64,000 nt of DNA from Bradyrhizobium sp. 132 (lineage in GTDB: Bacteria > Pseudomonadota > Alphaproteobacteria > Rhizobiales > Xanthobacteraceae): assembly GCF_023074185.1 (NCBI RefSeq), contig NZ_JADPKY010000170.1:62001-126000 (forward strand). Direction: 5' to 3'. The position numbers and the translations under genes are program-made. Under the pieces are notes generated by a model, which had not been told where the DNA came from, did not search any database, and saw only the letters and a list, made by a program, of their open reading frames with translations. This document shows positions 45,587-53,767 of this stretch, in pieces. Numbering within the stretch: the first letter of the stretch is position 1; each line of letters begins with the position of its first letter.

Positions 45587-45683
45587 CCTCATCCTGAGGA
45601 GCGCGCTCTTGCGCGCGTCTCGAAGGATGAAGGCCCGGGCCCTTGCCCTTCGAGACGCTGCTTCGCAGCTCCTCAGGGTGAGG
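45587..45683. repeat. Second intergenic palindrome before parB
   Basis: CCTCATCCTGAGGAGC (45587-45602) and GCTCCTCAGGGTGAGG (45668-45683) are inverted arms around CGTCTCGAAGGATGAAGGCC. It shares sequence with the repeat at 21405-21536. Together with the previous palindrome it fills the gap between the convergent holA and parB genes. Confidence 0.7.
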
Positions 45684-45705
45684 GTAAGAGAGTACGAATG
45701 ACGGC

Positions 45706-46590
45706 CTACAGCGCGCCCTTCGCCAGCCGCCGCATTACCTCGTCGAGCTGGTCGAGATTGCGATAATTGATCTGGACCGAGCCGCCGGGGTCGCGGTGGC
45801 TCACCGTGACCTTGAGGCCGAGCGCGTCGCTGACGCGCTTCTCCAGGTCGACCGTGTCGGGGTCCTTTTCCTTCGCCCCCGTGCGCGCCTTCTGCGGCTT
45901 GCGTTCCGGCACGCCCTCTTCGTGCGCCAGCGCCTCGGTCTGGCGGACGTTGAGGCCCTCTTCGACGATGCGCTTGGCAGCCGCGAGCGGATCGGGCACG
46001 CCGATCAGCGCACGGGCGTGACCTGCGGTCAGCTCGCCGCTCGTGATCAAGGCTTGCACCTCGTCGGGCAGCTTCGTCAGCCGCATCATGTTGGCGATGT
46101 GGCTGCGGCTCTTGCCGACGACTTTGGCGATGTCGTCCTGGCTGCGTTTGAACTCGTTGGCGAGCGCGTGATATCCGAGCGCTTCTTCCATCGGGTTGAG
46201 GTCTTCGCGCTGCACGTTCTCGACGATCGCGAACTCCAGCGCATCGCTGTCGCTGATGTCGACGGGGACGATCGGCACTTCGTGCAGGCCGGCCATCTGC
46301 GAGGCACGCCAACGCCGTTCGCCCGCGATGATCTCGAAGCGGTCCTGCCCGCCCTTCACCGGACGCACCACGATCGGCTGGATCACGCCATGCTGCTTGA
46401 TGGAGTCAGAGAGCTCCTTGAGCTCGGCCTCCGAAAAAGCGCGGCGCGGGTTGCGCGGATTGGGTTTGATGAATTCGATCGGCACCTTGCGCTGCGCGCG
46501 CGGGCGGTCGACATGCTGAGCCTCGCCGCCGACGTCCCCGATCAGACTCGCAAGACCCCGGCCCAATCGCGAACGCGCTTCATCGGCCAT
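45706..46590 (-). CDS. parB: Chromosome partitioning protein ParB
   Basis: 294 residues. N-terminal RSRLGRGLASLIGD is the typical ParA-contact segment. The CTP-binding/ParB core includes IKPNPRNPRR (about 42) and IIAGERRWRASQMAGL (GERRWR box, about 88). A helix-turn-helix near SQDDIAKVVGKSRSHIANMMRLTKLP (about 145-170) binds parS, and a C-terminal dimer zone ends LDQLDEVMRRLAKGAL. ParB loads at parS and slides as a CTP-gated clamp. Three near-canonical parS sites lie 1.8-3.9 kb away in this window. A palindrome separates it from parA upstream. Confidence 0.96.
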   Translation of the reverse strand: MADEARSRLGRGLASLIGDVGGEAQHVDRPRAQRKVPIEFIKPNPRNPRRAFSEAELKELSDSIKQHGVIQPIVVRPVKGGQDRFEIIAGERRWRASQMAGLHEVPIVPVDISDSDALEFAIVENVQREDLNPMEEALGYHALANEFKRSQDDIAKVVGKSRSHIANMMRLTKLPDEVQALITSGELTAGHARALIGVPDPLAAAKRIVEEGLNVRQTEALAHEEGVPERKPQKARTGAKEKDPDTVDLEKRVSDALGLKVTVSHRDPGGSVQINYRNLDQLDEVMRRLAKGAL

Positions 46591-46645
46591 TGTCAGCTCC
46601 CTTGGATTCACGGTGCAGCACTCCAGAACTGAATTCTCGAAACTT

Positions 46646-46725
46646 GTAGGATGGGTAGAGCGAAGCGAAACCCATCGCTGTTGGCGCGTTCGATGATGGG
46701 TTTCGCTGCGCTCTACCCATCCTAC
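46646..46725. repeat. 80-nt palindrome between parA and parB
   Basis: 31-nt arms at 46646-46676 and 46695-46725 (starting GTAGGATGGGTAGAGCGAAG) are complementary with one mismatch and flank an 18-nt loop. It lies in the 148-bp gap between parA and parB. Confidence 0.8.
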
Positions 46726-46738
46726 GAATTAGCGCACC

Positions 46739-47590
46739 TCAATGCGTCGTCCGCAGCTCGCGCTCGCGCTGGATCACTTCGGTGGCGAGCCGCAAGTAAG
46801 CTTCGCTGCCGACGCATTTGAGATCGTAGACCAACACCGGCTTGCCGTAGGACGGCGCCTCCGAGATGCGCACGTTGCGCGGGATCATGGTCTTGTAGAC
46901 CTTTTCGCCCATGAACTGCCGGACGTCGGCAACGACCTGGTTCGAGAGGTTGTTGCGCGAGTCGAACATGGTCAGCACGATGCCGTGGATCGACAGGTTC
47001 GGATTGAGCGTCGAGCGCACCTGCTCCACCGTCTGCAGCAATTGCGACAGACCTTCGAGCGCGAAGAACTCGCACTGCAGCGGCACCAGGATCGCGTCGG
47101 AAGCCGCCATCGCGTTCACAGTGATCAAGTTGAGCGAGGGTGGACAGTCGATCAGCACGTAGGTGTAATCGGCGTCGGGCGAGACGTTGTTGTTGAGCGT
47201 GCTGATCGCGTCACGCAGCTTGTAGGCACGACCGGGCGTGGTGCCGAGCTCGAGCTCGAGGCCGGAGAGATCCATGGTCGAGGGCGCGATATGCAGCCGC
47301 GGCACGGCAGTCGACACCACCGCTTCTCGCAAGCTCGCCTCGCCCACCAGAACGTCATAGGTCGAGCAGGAGCGGTTGCGGCGATCGATGCCGAGGCCGG
47401 TCGAGGCGTTGCCCTGCGGATCGAGATCGACGATCAGGACGCGCTCGCCAATCGCCGCGAGCGCCGTGCCGAGATTGATCGCCGTGGTTGTCTTTCCCAC
47501 GCCGCCCTTCTGATTCGCCAGCGCCAGGATGCGCGGATGGCCCTGGGGGACGGCGGTCTGTTCCTGCTGCGGTTCGTCAATCACGCTCAT
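46739..47590 (-). CDS. parA: Chromosome partitioning ATPase ParA
   Basis: 283 residues. The deviant Walker A is ALANQKGGVGKTTTAINLG (about 23-41), followed by VLIVDLDPQGNASTGLG (about 52) and LIDCPPSLNLITVNA (about 123, Walker B). It is a ParA/MinD-type ATPase that binds DNA non-specifically as an ATP dimer and pulls ParB-parS complexes apart. It lies 30 bp downstream of rsmG on the same strand, the usual rsmG-parA-parB order. Start MSVIDEPQQEQ precedes the P-loop by a short tail. Confidence 0.96.
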   Translation of the reverse strand: MSVIDEPQQEQTAVPQGHPRILALANQKGGVGKTTTAINLGTALAAIGERVLIVDLDPQGNASTGLGIDRRNRSCSTYDVLVGEASLREAVVSTAVPRLHIAPSTMDLSGLELELGTTPGRAYKLRDAISTLNNNVSPDADYTYVLIDCPPSLNLITVNAMAASDAILVPLQCEFFALEGLSQLLQTVEQVRSTLNPNLSIHGIVLTMFDSRNNLSNQVVADVRQFMGEKVYKTMIPRNVRISEAPSYGKPVLVYDLKCVGSEAYLRLATEVIQRERELRTTH

Positions 47591-47620
47591 CGCAAATTCC
47601 CCACTCGACCCCTGAACGCC

Positions 47621-48394
47621 TCACCCGCGCCGTTCGGCGGAAGCCAGCTCGACGATCCAACCGTCACCTGTCCGGCTTTGGTGGAGCTGCGGCTGAATAT
47701 TCCAATATTTAGTGGCTTCGGTCAATTCAGACTCTACATCTTGACCCTTGAGAAACAACGCTTTTGCGCCCTGGCGCATCAGCGGCTCCGCAAAGCCGAT
47801 GAGCTGGTGTAGCGGAGCCAGCGCACGCGCGGTGACGCAATCGACCGGGCCGGTGATTCTATCCACATTATCCCCGATCTCGGCGAGATGTACGACTCCC
47901 GGAGATGTCGTGACGCGAATAGCTTCGCGCAGGAAGGCCGCCTTCTTGGCGGTTCGCTCGACCAGATGGACGCTCGCCTCGGCGGTCCCCGCCATGGCGC
48001 AGGCGAGGACGACCCCAGGAAAACCGCCGCCGCTGCCGAGGTCGGCCCAGCGTTTGGCCGACGGCGCGAGCGCCACGAGCTGAAGCGAGTCGGCGATGTG
48101 CCGGGTCCAGAGATGCGGCAACGTCGAGGGCGCGACGAGGTTGGTCTTGGCTTGCCATTCCCGGAGCAGTGCGATGTAGCGATCGAGCCGGGCTTCCGTT
48201 TCATGTGAAACGGGCGCGAGCTTGAGCGCCGCGATCTTGTCGGCAGCGACGATGGAGTCCAGCGACTGATCGTTGGCGCTGGCCTTGTCGAGCTTCGGCC
48301 TGATCGGCGCCGGTTCGGAGCGAAGACCAGTGCCCTCGCCCGCCGAGGGTTTTCCTGATGACGATCTGCCGCCGCCCGGCCCGCGTTGTTTCAC
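47621..48394 (-). CDS. rsmG: 16S rRNA (guanine527-N7)-methyltransferase RsmG
   Basis: 257 residues if started at GTG 48394. The SAM motif ADLGSGGGFPGVVLACAMAG (about 117) and the family segments NLVAPSTLPHLWTRHIADS and CVTARALAPLHQLIGFA are clear. RsmG proteins are often 205-230 residues; here about 60 residues precede the usual VSHETEARLDRYIALL start and look Gly/Ser/Pro-rich. The GTG start sits inside the parS site at 48387-48402, and the internal VSHET is encoded by a degenerate parS (48197-48212). It methylates G527 of 16S rRNA. Confidence 0.9.
   Translation of the reverse strand: MKQRGPGGGRSSSGKPSAGEGTGLRSEPAPIRPKLDKASANDQSLDSIVAADKIAALKLAPVSHETEARLDRYIALLREWQAKTNLVAPSTLPHLWTRHIADSLQLVALAPSAKRWADLGSGGGFPGVVLACAMAGTAEASVHLVERTAKKAAFLREAIRVTTSPGVVHLAEIGDNVDRITGPVDCVTARALAPLHQLIGFAEPLMRQGAKALFLKGQDVESELTEATKYWNIQPQLHQSRTGDGWIVELASAERRG
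48197..48212. promoter_or_regulatory. Degenerate parS-like site inside rsmG
   Basis: CGTTTCATGTGAAACG keeps both arms of parS but has CATGTG instead of CACGTG at the centre. On the minus strand it encodes VSHET of RsmG. It is probably a weak or relic ParB site. Confidence 0.55.
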
Positions 48395-48402
48395 GTGAAA
48401 CG
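48387..48402. promoter_or_regulatory. parS site at the rsmG start
   Basis: TGTTTCACGTGAAACG matches the canonical 16-bp parS TGTTTCACGTGAAACA at 15 of 16 bases. The palindrome spans the rsmG GTG start codon, in the 9-bp gap after mnmG. Confidence 0.93.
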
Positions 48403-48403
48403 C

Positions 48404-50284
48404 CTATGCGATTGCTTTGGAAGCCTTCCGCGCCTCACGGCGAAGATAGGCCGCGAGGATGCCGAGCGCCGCCGGAGTCATGCCGTCGATCCGGCCGGCC
48501 TGGCCGACGGTGAACGGCCGCGTCTTCTCCAGCTTGGCCCGGACCTCATTGGAAAGACCGGGGACCTGCTGGTAATCGACGTCCGACAGCACCATCCCCT
48601 CATCCCGCCTGAAGGCTTCGACGTCCGCGCTCTGGCGCTCCAGATAGACATCGTACTTGGCATCGATCTCGAGATGGGCGGCAATGACGGGATCAATGGC
48701 AGAGAGCTCCGGCCAGATTGCGCGGACCTGGCTCCAGCCGATGTCGGCATACGCCATCAGCTCGAAGGCCGATCGACGCTGGCCATCCCGGTTCAGGGAC
48801 AGCCCGTGCTTGATGGCTTCGTTCGGGGTGATCGTCAGTGACTTCGATAGCACTCGTGCCGCATTCAGGGCGTCCATCTTGGCCCGATGATGCAGCGTCC
48901 GGGCGCTGCCAACGCAGCCCAAGGCGATACCCTTCTCGGTCAGACGCTGATCGGCATTGTCGGCGCGCAGCGTCAGCCGGTACTCGGCCCTTGAGGTGAA
49001 CATCCGATAGGGTTCGCTGATGCCGCGGGTGACGAGGTCGTCGATCATCACACCGAGATAGCCATCGGCACGATCGAACACCGTCAGTTCGGCGCCGCTG
49101 GCGGCCAGCGCCGCATTCAGCCCGGCCACGATGCCCTGGCCGGCGGCTTCCTCGTAGCCGGTCGTGCCGTTGATCTGCCCGGCCAGGAATAGACCGCGAA
49201 GACGCTTGGTCTGGAGGGTCGGATCGAGCTCCCGGGGATCGACGTGGTCGTATTCGATGGCATAGCCCGGCCGGACCATCTTCACCCGCTCCAGGCCGGG
49301 AATGGTTGCGAGGATGGCGAGCTGGACCTCCTCCGGCAGCGAAGTCGAGATGCCGTTGGGATAGACAGTGCTATCGTCGAGACCTTCCGGCTCCAGGAAG
49401 ATCTGGTGACCGTCGCGATCGCCGAAGCGAACGATCTTGTCCTCGATCGAGGGGCAATAGCGCGGTCCGGAGCTCTTGATCTGGCCGGAGTACATCGGGG
49501 AACGATGCACATTGGCCCGGATCACCTCGTGGGTCGCGGACGTGGTCCGGGTGATCCCGCACTGGATCTGCGGCGTGGTGATCCGCTCGGTCATCACCGA
49601 AAACGGCTCCGGAGGCTCGTCGCCCGGCTGCATCTCGACGGCAGACCAGTCGATCGTCGTACCATCCAGACGCGGCGGAGTCCCCGTCTTGAGCCGTCCA
49701 AGGGTGAACCCGGCTCGCTCAAAGGAGGTCGAAAGGCCGATCGCAGGAGGCTCGCCAACCCGGCCGGCCGGCCAGTTCTTCTCACCGAGATGGATCAGGC
49801 CGCGGAGGAAGGTGCCGGTGGTGACGACCACGGCCCCTGCCCGAAGTTCGCGCCCATCCGCTAGACGCAAGCCGGTCACGCGGCCCTCGATCACGATCAG
49901 CTCGTCCGCCTCGCCCTCGACAACGGAAAGACCCTCGGTCTCCCGGATCGCCGTCTGCATCGCGGCGGCATAGAGCTTTCGGTCCGCCTGCGCGCGCGGT
50001 CCACGGACAGCCGGTCCCTTGCGGCGGTTGAGAACACGGAACTGGATTCCGCCGGCATCGCCGACGCGGCCCATCAGACCATCAAGGGCATCGACCTCAC
50101 GAACCAGATGGCCCTTGCCGAGACCGCCGATGGCGGGATTGCAGGACATCGCACCGACCGTGGAGAATCGATGCGTCACCAGAGCGGTCGCTGCGCCCAT
50201 GCGGGCAGAAGCAGCCGCGGCCTCACAGCCGGCATGACCGCCGCCAATCACGATGACGTCGAAGCTCTCTCGCTCTGTTCGCAT
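48404..50284 (-). CDS. mnmG: tRNA uridine-5-carboxymethylaminomethyl modification enzyme MnmG (GidA)
   Basis: 626 residues, the normal length. FAD-binding motif DVIVIGGGHAGCEAAAAS (about 9-26), then GAMSCNPAIGGLGKGHLVREVDALDG (about 44) with the conserved Cys-Asn-Pro, and TGYEEAAGQGIVAGLNAALAA (about 360). With MnmE it modifies U34 of several tRNAs. The ATG at 50284 is chosen because it directly precedes the FAD motif; the longer frame would run through a parS site. It lies downstream of mnmE on the same strand, 282 bp away. Confidence 0.95.
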   Translation of the reverse strand: MRTERESFDVIVIGGGHAGCEAAAASARMGAATALVTHRFSTVGAMSCNPAIGGLGKGHLVREVDALDGLMGRVGDAGGIQFRVLNRRKGPAVRGPRAQADRKLYAAAMQTAIRETEGLSVVEGEADELIVIEGRVTGLRLADGRELRAGAVVVTTGTFLRGLIHLGEKNWPAGRVGEPPAIGLSTSFERAGFTLGRLKTGTPPRLDGTTIDWSAVEMQPGDEPPEPFSVMTERITTPQIQCGITRTTSATHEVIRANVHRSPMYSGQIKSSGPRYCPSIEDKIVRFGDRDGHQIFLEPEGLDDSTVYPNGISTSLPEEVQLAILATIPGLERVKMVRPGYAIEYDHVDPRELDPTLQTKRLRGLFLAGQINGTTGYEEAAGQGIVAGLNAALAASGAELTVFDRADGYLGVMIDDLVTRGISEPYRMFTSRAEYRLTLRADNADQRLTEKGIALGCVGSARTLHHRAKMDALNAARVLSKSLTITPNEAIKHGLSLNRDGQRRSAFELMAYADIGWSQVRAIWPELSAIDPVIAAHLEIDAKYDVYLERQSADVEAFRRDEGMVLSDVDYQQVPGLSNEVRAKLEKTRPFTVGQAGRIDGMTPAALGILAAYLRREARKASKAIA

Positions 50285-50341
50285 AGGCGGACTTGTATCC
50301 CAGAGGCCGGGAAGCCGGAAGTGGAAACTGAATGAGGATGC

Positions 50342-50357
50342 TGTTTCACGTGAAACG
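50342..50357. promoter_or_regulatory. parS site in mnmE-mnmG gap, copy 1
   Basis: TGTTTCACGTGAAACG, one mismatch from canonical parS, 57 bp upstream of mnmG. Confidence 0.93.
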
Positions 50358-50384
50358 GAACTTCGAGGCCAGAACGCTGTTCGT

Positions 50385-50408
50385 GAAAACAACCCCATGC
50401 ACAGTAGA
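50385..50408 (-). repeat. 24-nt repeat, copy 2 (identical copy at 7741-7764)
   Basis: Identical to the block at 7741-7764 and read on the minus strand as CTACTGTGCATGGGGTTG plus TTTTC. It lies between two parS sites, 100 bp upstream of mnmG. Confidence 0.7.
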
Positions 50409-50463
50409 CAGTGCCTTGTTCCGCCTCCTGTTTTTCACGAAGCAAAACGAGTCAAAGAGCCAA

Positions 50464-50479
50464 TGTTTCACGTGAAACA
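50464..50479. promoter_or_regulatory. parS site in mnmE-mnmG gap, copy 2 (perfect)
   Basis: TGTTTCACGTGAAACA, a perfect match to the canonical parS palindrome, 107 bp from copy 1. Confidence 0.96.
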
Positions 50480-50531
50480 CATGGAACTCCACTCTTCCTC
50501 AGCCAAAGTCCAAAGAGTGGAACAAGAGCTG

Positions 50532-50554
50532 GTCCTACAATCTAGTCCTACAAT
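50532..50554 (+). repeat. Short direct repeat before the mnmE stop
   Basis: GTCCTACAAT occurs at 50532-50541 and 50545-50554, a 13-nt period just downstream of mnmE. An 8-bp inverted repeat CCACTCTT/AAGAGTGG (50489-50496, 50513-50520) is next to it. Function unknown. Confidence 0.4.
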
Positions 50555-50566
50555 GAAGAACTAGCC

Positions 50567-51925
50567 CTACTTTCCGATACAGAATTTCTGGAAAATCGCC
50601 CCGAGGACGTCCTCGACGTCCACCCGACCCAACAGCCGGCCCAAGGCATAGGCGGCAGCACGCAGTTCTTCGGCGGCAAGCTCCTCGCCCTCTTCTACAA
50701 GCTCCAGACTCCGGCGCAAGCTGTCCGACGCCCGGCGCAGCAGATCCCGCTGGCGGGCCCGGGTCACCAAGGCGCCCTCGGTCGTTCCGAAGAAGTCAGC
50801 GGCGAATTTCACGAGGGCATCGACCAGCTCGGGAATGCCGTCCCCCCGGCTCGCTGAGATTCCGAACCCGCCGCGCGGCCCGGCGTCCTTGTCTCCGCTG
50901 AGATCGATCTTGTTGCGCACGATCCAGACCGAGCCGCTGGAGGGACTGCTCCCGCTGCCGGACTTCCCCAGCGACCCCATCGCGTCCGGATCGACAGCGC
51001 TGCCACCCTCCACCAGCCACAACACGAGGTCGGCGTCTTCGGCCCGCGCTCGCGCCCGGCGGACACCCTCCTGCTCGACCGGATCATCGGTCTCGCGAAT
51101 GCCGGCGGTGTCGATCACCGTGACGGGATAGCTGTCGAGATCGAGCTGCACTTCGATCACATCACGCGTGGTGCCGGCATGCGGCGAGACGATCGCGACG
51201 TCGCGGCGCGCGAGCTGGTTGATGAGTGTCGACTTGCCGACATTCGGCTCGCCCGCAATCGCAACCACCAGACCGTCGCGCAGCCGTTCAGCTTGTCCCT
51301 GTGCCGCAAGGACTTCTGCGATTTCGCCGTGCAGAGCCTCGATCGCCTTGACCGCAGGCGCCCTCAACTCGGCGGGCACATCGCCCTCGTCGGAGAAATC
51401 GATGCCGGCCTCGATCAAGGCCGAGGCCTCGATGATGCGCTCACGCCAGTCACGCGCGCGATTACCGAGGAGACCCTGCAACTGCCGTAGCGCCTGGCGG
51501 CGCTGGCGGTCGGTGTCGGCATGAATGAGATCGTCGAGGCCTTCCGCCTCGGTCAGATCGAGCTTGCCGTTCTCGAACGCGCGCCGCGTGAACTCGCCGG
51601 GCTCGGCGGCGCGCATATTCGGAATTACGGAAATAGCGGCGAGGAGTGCAGCCAGCACCGCGCGGCCGCCATGGACGTGAAATTCGGCGACGTCCTCGCC
51701 GGTCGCGCTGGCCGGCCCCGGGAACCACAGCACCACCGCGTCGTCGATCGGCTGGCCCGCGCCGTCACGAAGCAGCCGGCGGCTGGCCTGCCGCGGCATC
51801 GTCAGTTTACCTGCCAACGTTGTCAGCGCCAGGCTGGCGCCGGGCCCGGAGACACGCACCACCGCGAGCGCGCTCGGCGGGCGGCCGGACGACAATGCAA
51901 AGATGGTCTGGTCTCGCGGATGCAT
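50567..51925 (-). CDS. mnmE: tRNA modification GTPase MnmE (TrmE)
   Basis: 452 residues. The N-terminal tetrahydrofolate-binding domain starts QTIFALSSGRPPSALAVVRVSG. The inserted G domain has P-loop GEPNVGKSTL (about 232), G3 DTAGIRETDDPVE (about 277) and G4 VRNKIDLS (about 340). The C-terminal FCIGK motif carries the catalytic Cys. It works with MnmG on the tRNA wobble uridine. It lies downstream of rho on the same strand after a 329-bp gap holding the rho terminator. Confidence 0.96.
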   Translation of the reverse strand: MHPRDQTIFALSSGRPPSALAVVRVSGPGASLALTTLAGKLTMPRQASRRLLRDGAGQPIDDAVVLWFPGPASATGEDVAEFHVHGGRAVLAALLAAISVIPNMRAAEPGEFTRRAFENGKLDLTEAEGLDDLIHADTDRQRRQALRQLQGLLGNRARDWRERIIEASALIEAGIDFSDEGDVPAELRAPAVKAIEALHGEIAEVLAAQGQAERLRDGLVVAIAGEPNVGKSTLINQLARRDVAIVSPHAGTTRDVIEVQLDLDSYPVTVIDTAGIRETDDPVEQEGVRRARARAEDADLVLWLVEGGSAVDPDAMGSLGKSGSGSSPSSGSVWIVRNKIDLSGDKDAGPRGGFGISASRGDGIPELVDALVKFAADFFGTTEGALVTRARQRDLLRRASDSLRRSLELVEEGEELAAEELRAAAYALGRLLGRVDVEDVLGAIFQKFCIGK

Positions 51926-52254
51926 GGCCTATTTGTCCGGCTGATGGGGAAAAGGCAAACATCCGTTGCGGGGCGAGGGATCGCGTTGCTTTGCTGCCCC
52001 AATTCCCGCAGCAAAATCCATATTGCGATGCAATATGTCTGGGACGAGGTTTGCTGCAAAATTGCTCGCCGCCGATTAAGCCGCCAGCTAAAATGGCATT
52101 CCAGAATTCTATTATTTCATAACAATATCAGCGACTTATGATAAATCTGGTTAAGCCGAAAATGCCCGACCATGCTGCACCTTCGCTGCAACAAAGCCGC
52201 ACAATAGAAAAGGGCGCCCGGAGGCGCCCTCTGATTTCCACGCTGCACCCTGGC
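51926..52254. other. AT-richer intergenic region between rho and mnmE
   Basis: 329 bp with an AT-rich core near 52080-52165 and the rho terminator at its right end. It must hold the mnmE promoter. No RNA gene or clear DnaA box is seen. Confidence 0.5.
52203..52230 (-). terminator. Rho-gene intrinsic terminator
   Basis: AGGGCGCC (52211-52218) pairs with GGCGCCCT (52223-52230). On the minus strand the stem is followed by TTTTCTATT, 25 bp beyond the rho stop codon. Confidence 0.8.
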
Positions 52255-53520
52255 TCAGGTATTCATCGAGTCGAAGAACTCGGAATTGCTCTTGGTCGAG
52301 CGCAGCTTGTCGAGCAGGAAGTCGATGCCATCCATCGTACCCATCGGGTTCAGGATGCGCCGGAGCACGTACATCTTCTTCAGAACCACCGAATCGGTGA
52401 TCAGCTCTTCCTTGCGGGTGCCGGAGCGCGAAATGTCGATCGCCGGGAAGGTCCGCTTGTCCGAGACCTTGCGGTCGAGGATCAGCTCGGAGTTACCGGT
52501 GCCCTTGAACTCTTCGAAGATGACTTCGTCCATGCGGCTGCCGGTATCGACCAGCGCGGTCGCGATGATCGTCAGCGAGCCGCCCTCCTCGATGTTGCGG
52601 GCGGCACCGAAGAAGCGCTTCGGCCGCTGCAGCGCGTTGGCGTCGACACCGCCGGTCAGCACCTTGCCGGATGACGGCACCACGGTGTTGTAGGCGCGGC
52701 CGAGGCGCGTGATCGAATCGAGCAGGATCACGACATCGCGGCCATGCTCGACCAGCCGCTTGGCCTTCTCGATCACCATCTCGGCGACCTGGACGTGGCG
52801 CACCGCCGGCTCGTCGAAGGTCGAGGAGACGACCTCGCCCTTCACCGAGCGCTGCATGTCCGTGACTTCTTCCGGACGTTCGTCGATCAAGAGCACGATC
52901 AGATAGCACTCAGGATGATTATGCGCGATCGAATGCGCGATGTTCTGCATCAGCACGGTTTTACCGGTGCGCGGTGGCGCGACGATCAGCGCGCGCTGGC
53001 CCTTGCCGATCGGCGCGACGATGTCGATCACCCTTGCAGACAGGTCTTTCCGCGTCGGATCGTCGATTTCCATGCGGAAACGCTGATTCGGAAACAGCGG
53101 CGTGAGGTTGTCGAAATTGACCTTGTGCTTGGCCTTTTCCGGGTCCTCGAAATTGAGCGTGTTGACCTTCAGCAGCGCGAAGTAGCGCTCGCCCTCTTTC
53201 GGGCTGCGGATGTGGCCTTCGATGGTGTCGCCGGTGCGCAGGCCAAAACGGCGGATCTGCGACGGCGAAACGTAGATGTCGTCCGGGCCCGGCAGATAAT
53301 TCGCATCGGGCGAGCGCAGGAAGCCGAAGCCGTCGGAGAGAACCTCGACGACGCCTTCGCCGACGATGTCGGTCTCGGCGATCGCAAGCTGCTTGAGGAT
53401 GGCAAACAGCAGCTCCTGCTTGCGCATGGTGCTGGCATTCTCGACCCCGTTCTCTTCCGCGAACGAGACGAGCTCGGCCGGCGTCTTCGACTTGAGGTCC
53501 TGGAGTTTAATTTCCCGCAT
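52255..53520 (-). CDS. rho: Transcription termination factor Rho
   Basis: 421 residues, the common length. The N-terminal domain (about 1-45) starts MREIKLQDLKSKTPAELVSF. The RNA-binding cold-shock-like domain (about 50-125) contains SDGFGFLRSPDANYLPGPDDIYVS. The ATPase has Walker A APPRTGKTVLMQ (about 179) and the Q/R-loop region, with DSITRLGRAYNTV near 267. It unwinds RNA and stops transcription in the cytosol. It is followed by mnmE and preceded by hemJ, the usual order next to the origin. Confidence 0.97.
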   Translation of the reverse strand: MREIKLQDLKSKTPAELVSFAEENGVENASTMRKQELLFAILKQLAIAETDIVGEGVVEVLSDGFGFLRSPDANYLPGPDDIYVSPSQIRRFGLRTGDTIEGHIRSPKEGERYFALLKVNTLNFEDPEKAKHKVNFDNLTPLFPNQRFRMEIDDPTRKDLSARVIDIVAPIGKGQRALIVAPPRTGKTVLMQNIAHSIAHNHPECYLIVLLIDERPEEVTDMQRSVKGEVVSSTFDEPAVRHVQVAEMVIEKAKRLVEHGRDVVILLDSITRLGRAYNTVVPSSGKVLTGGVDANALQRPKRFFGAARNIEEGGSLTIIATALVDTGSRMDEVIFEEFKGTGNSELILDRKVSDKRTFPAIDISRSGTRKEELITDSVVLKKMYVLRRILNPMGTMDGIDFLLDKLRSTKSNSEFFDSMNT

Positions 53521-53767
53521 TGGGGTGGTCCTGTGGGGTAACCTGGGGAGGGGGTGCGAGGAGGCTCTGAAATGCGGACGCGAGAATGTAAGGTCCGCAG
53601 GTCTGGCAAGGAGAGCGCCGGTGAGGCTTCAAACCTGATGGGGTGTCCGGCTTTTGAAAAGCTCAGACACGACCACATCCGCCTGCGTTGGGTGGGATAT
53701 CGCTAATATAGAAAATCGGCTCACACTCCGCAAGCCGAAGCGCTGAGCGATCGTTCACGATCCTTGC

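Noticed and set aside
52080..52165. AT-rich stretch near mnmE as an alternative origin
   Set aside because: No DnaA box was seen, the flanking genes do not diverge there, and it lies between genes read in the same direction.
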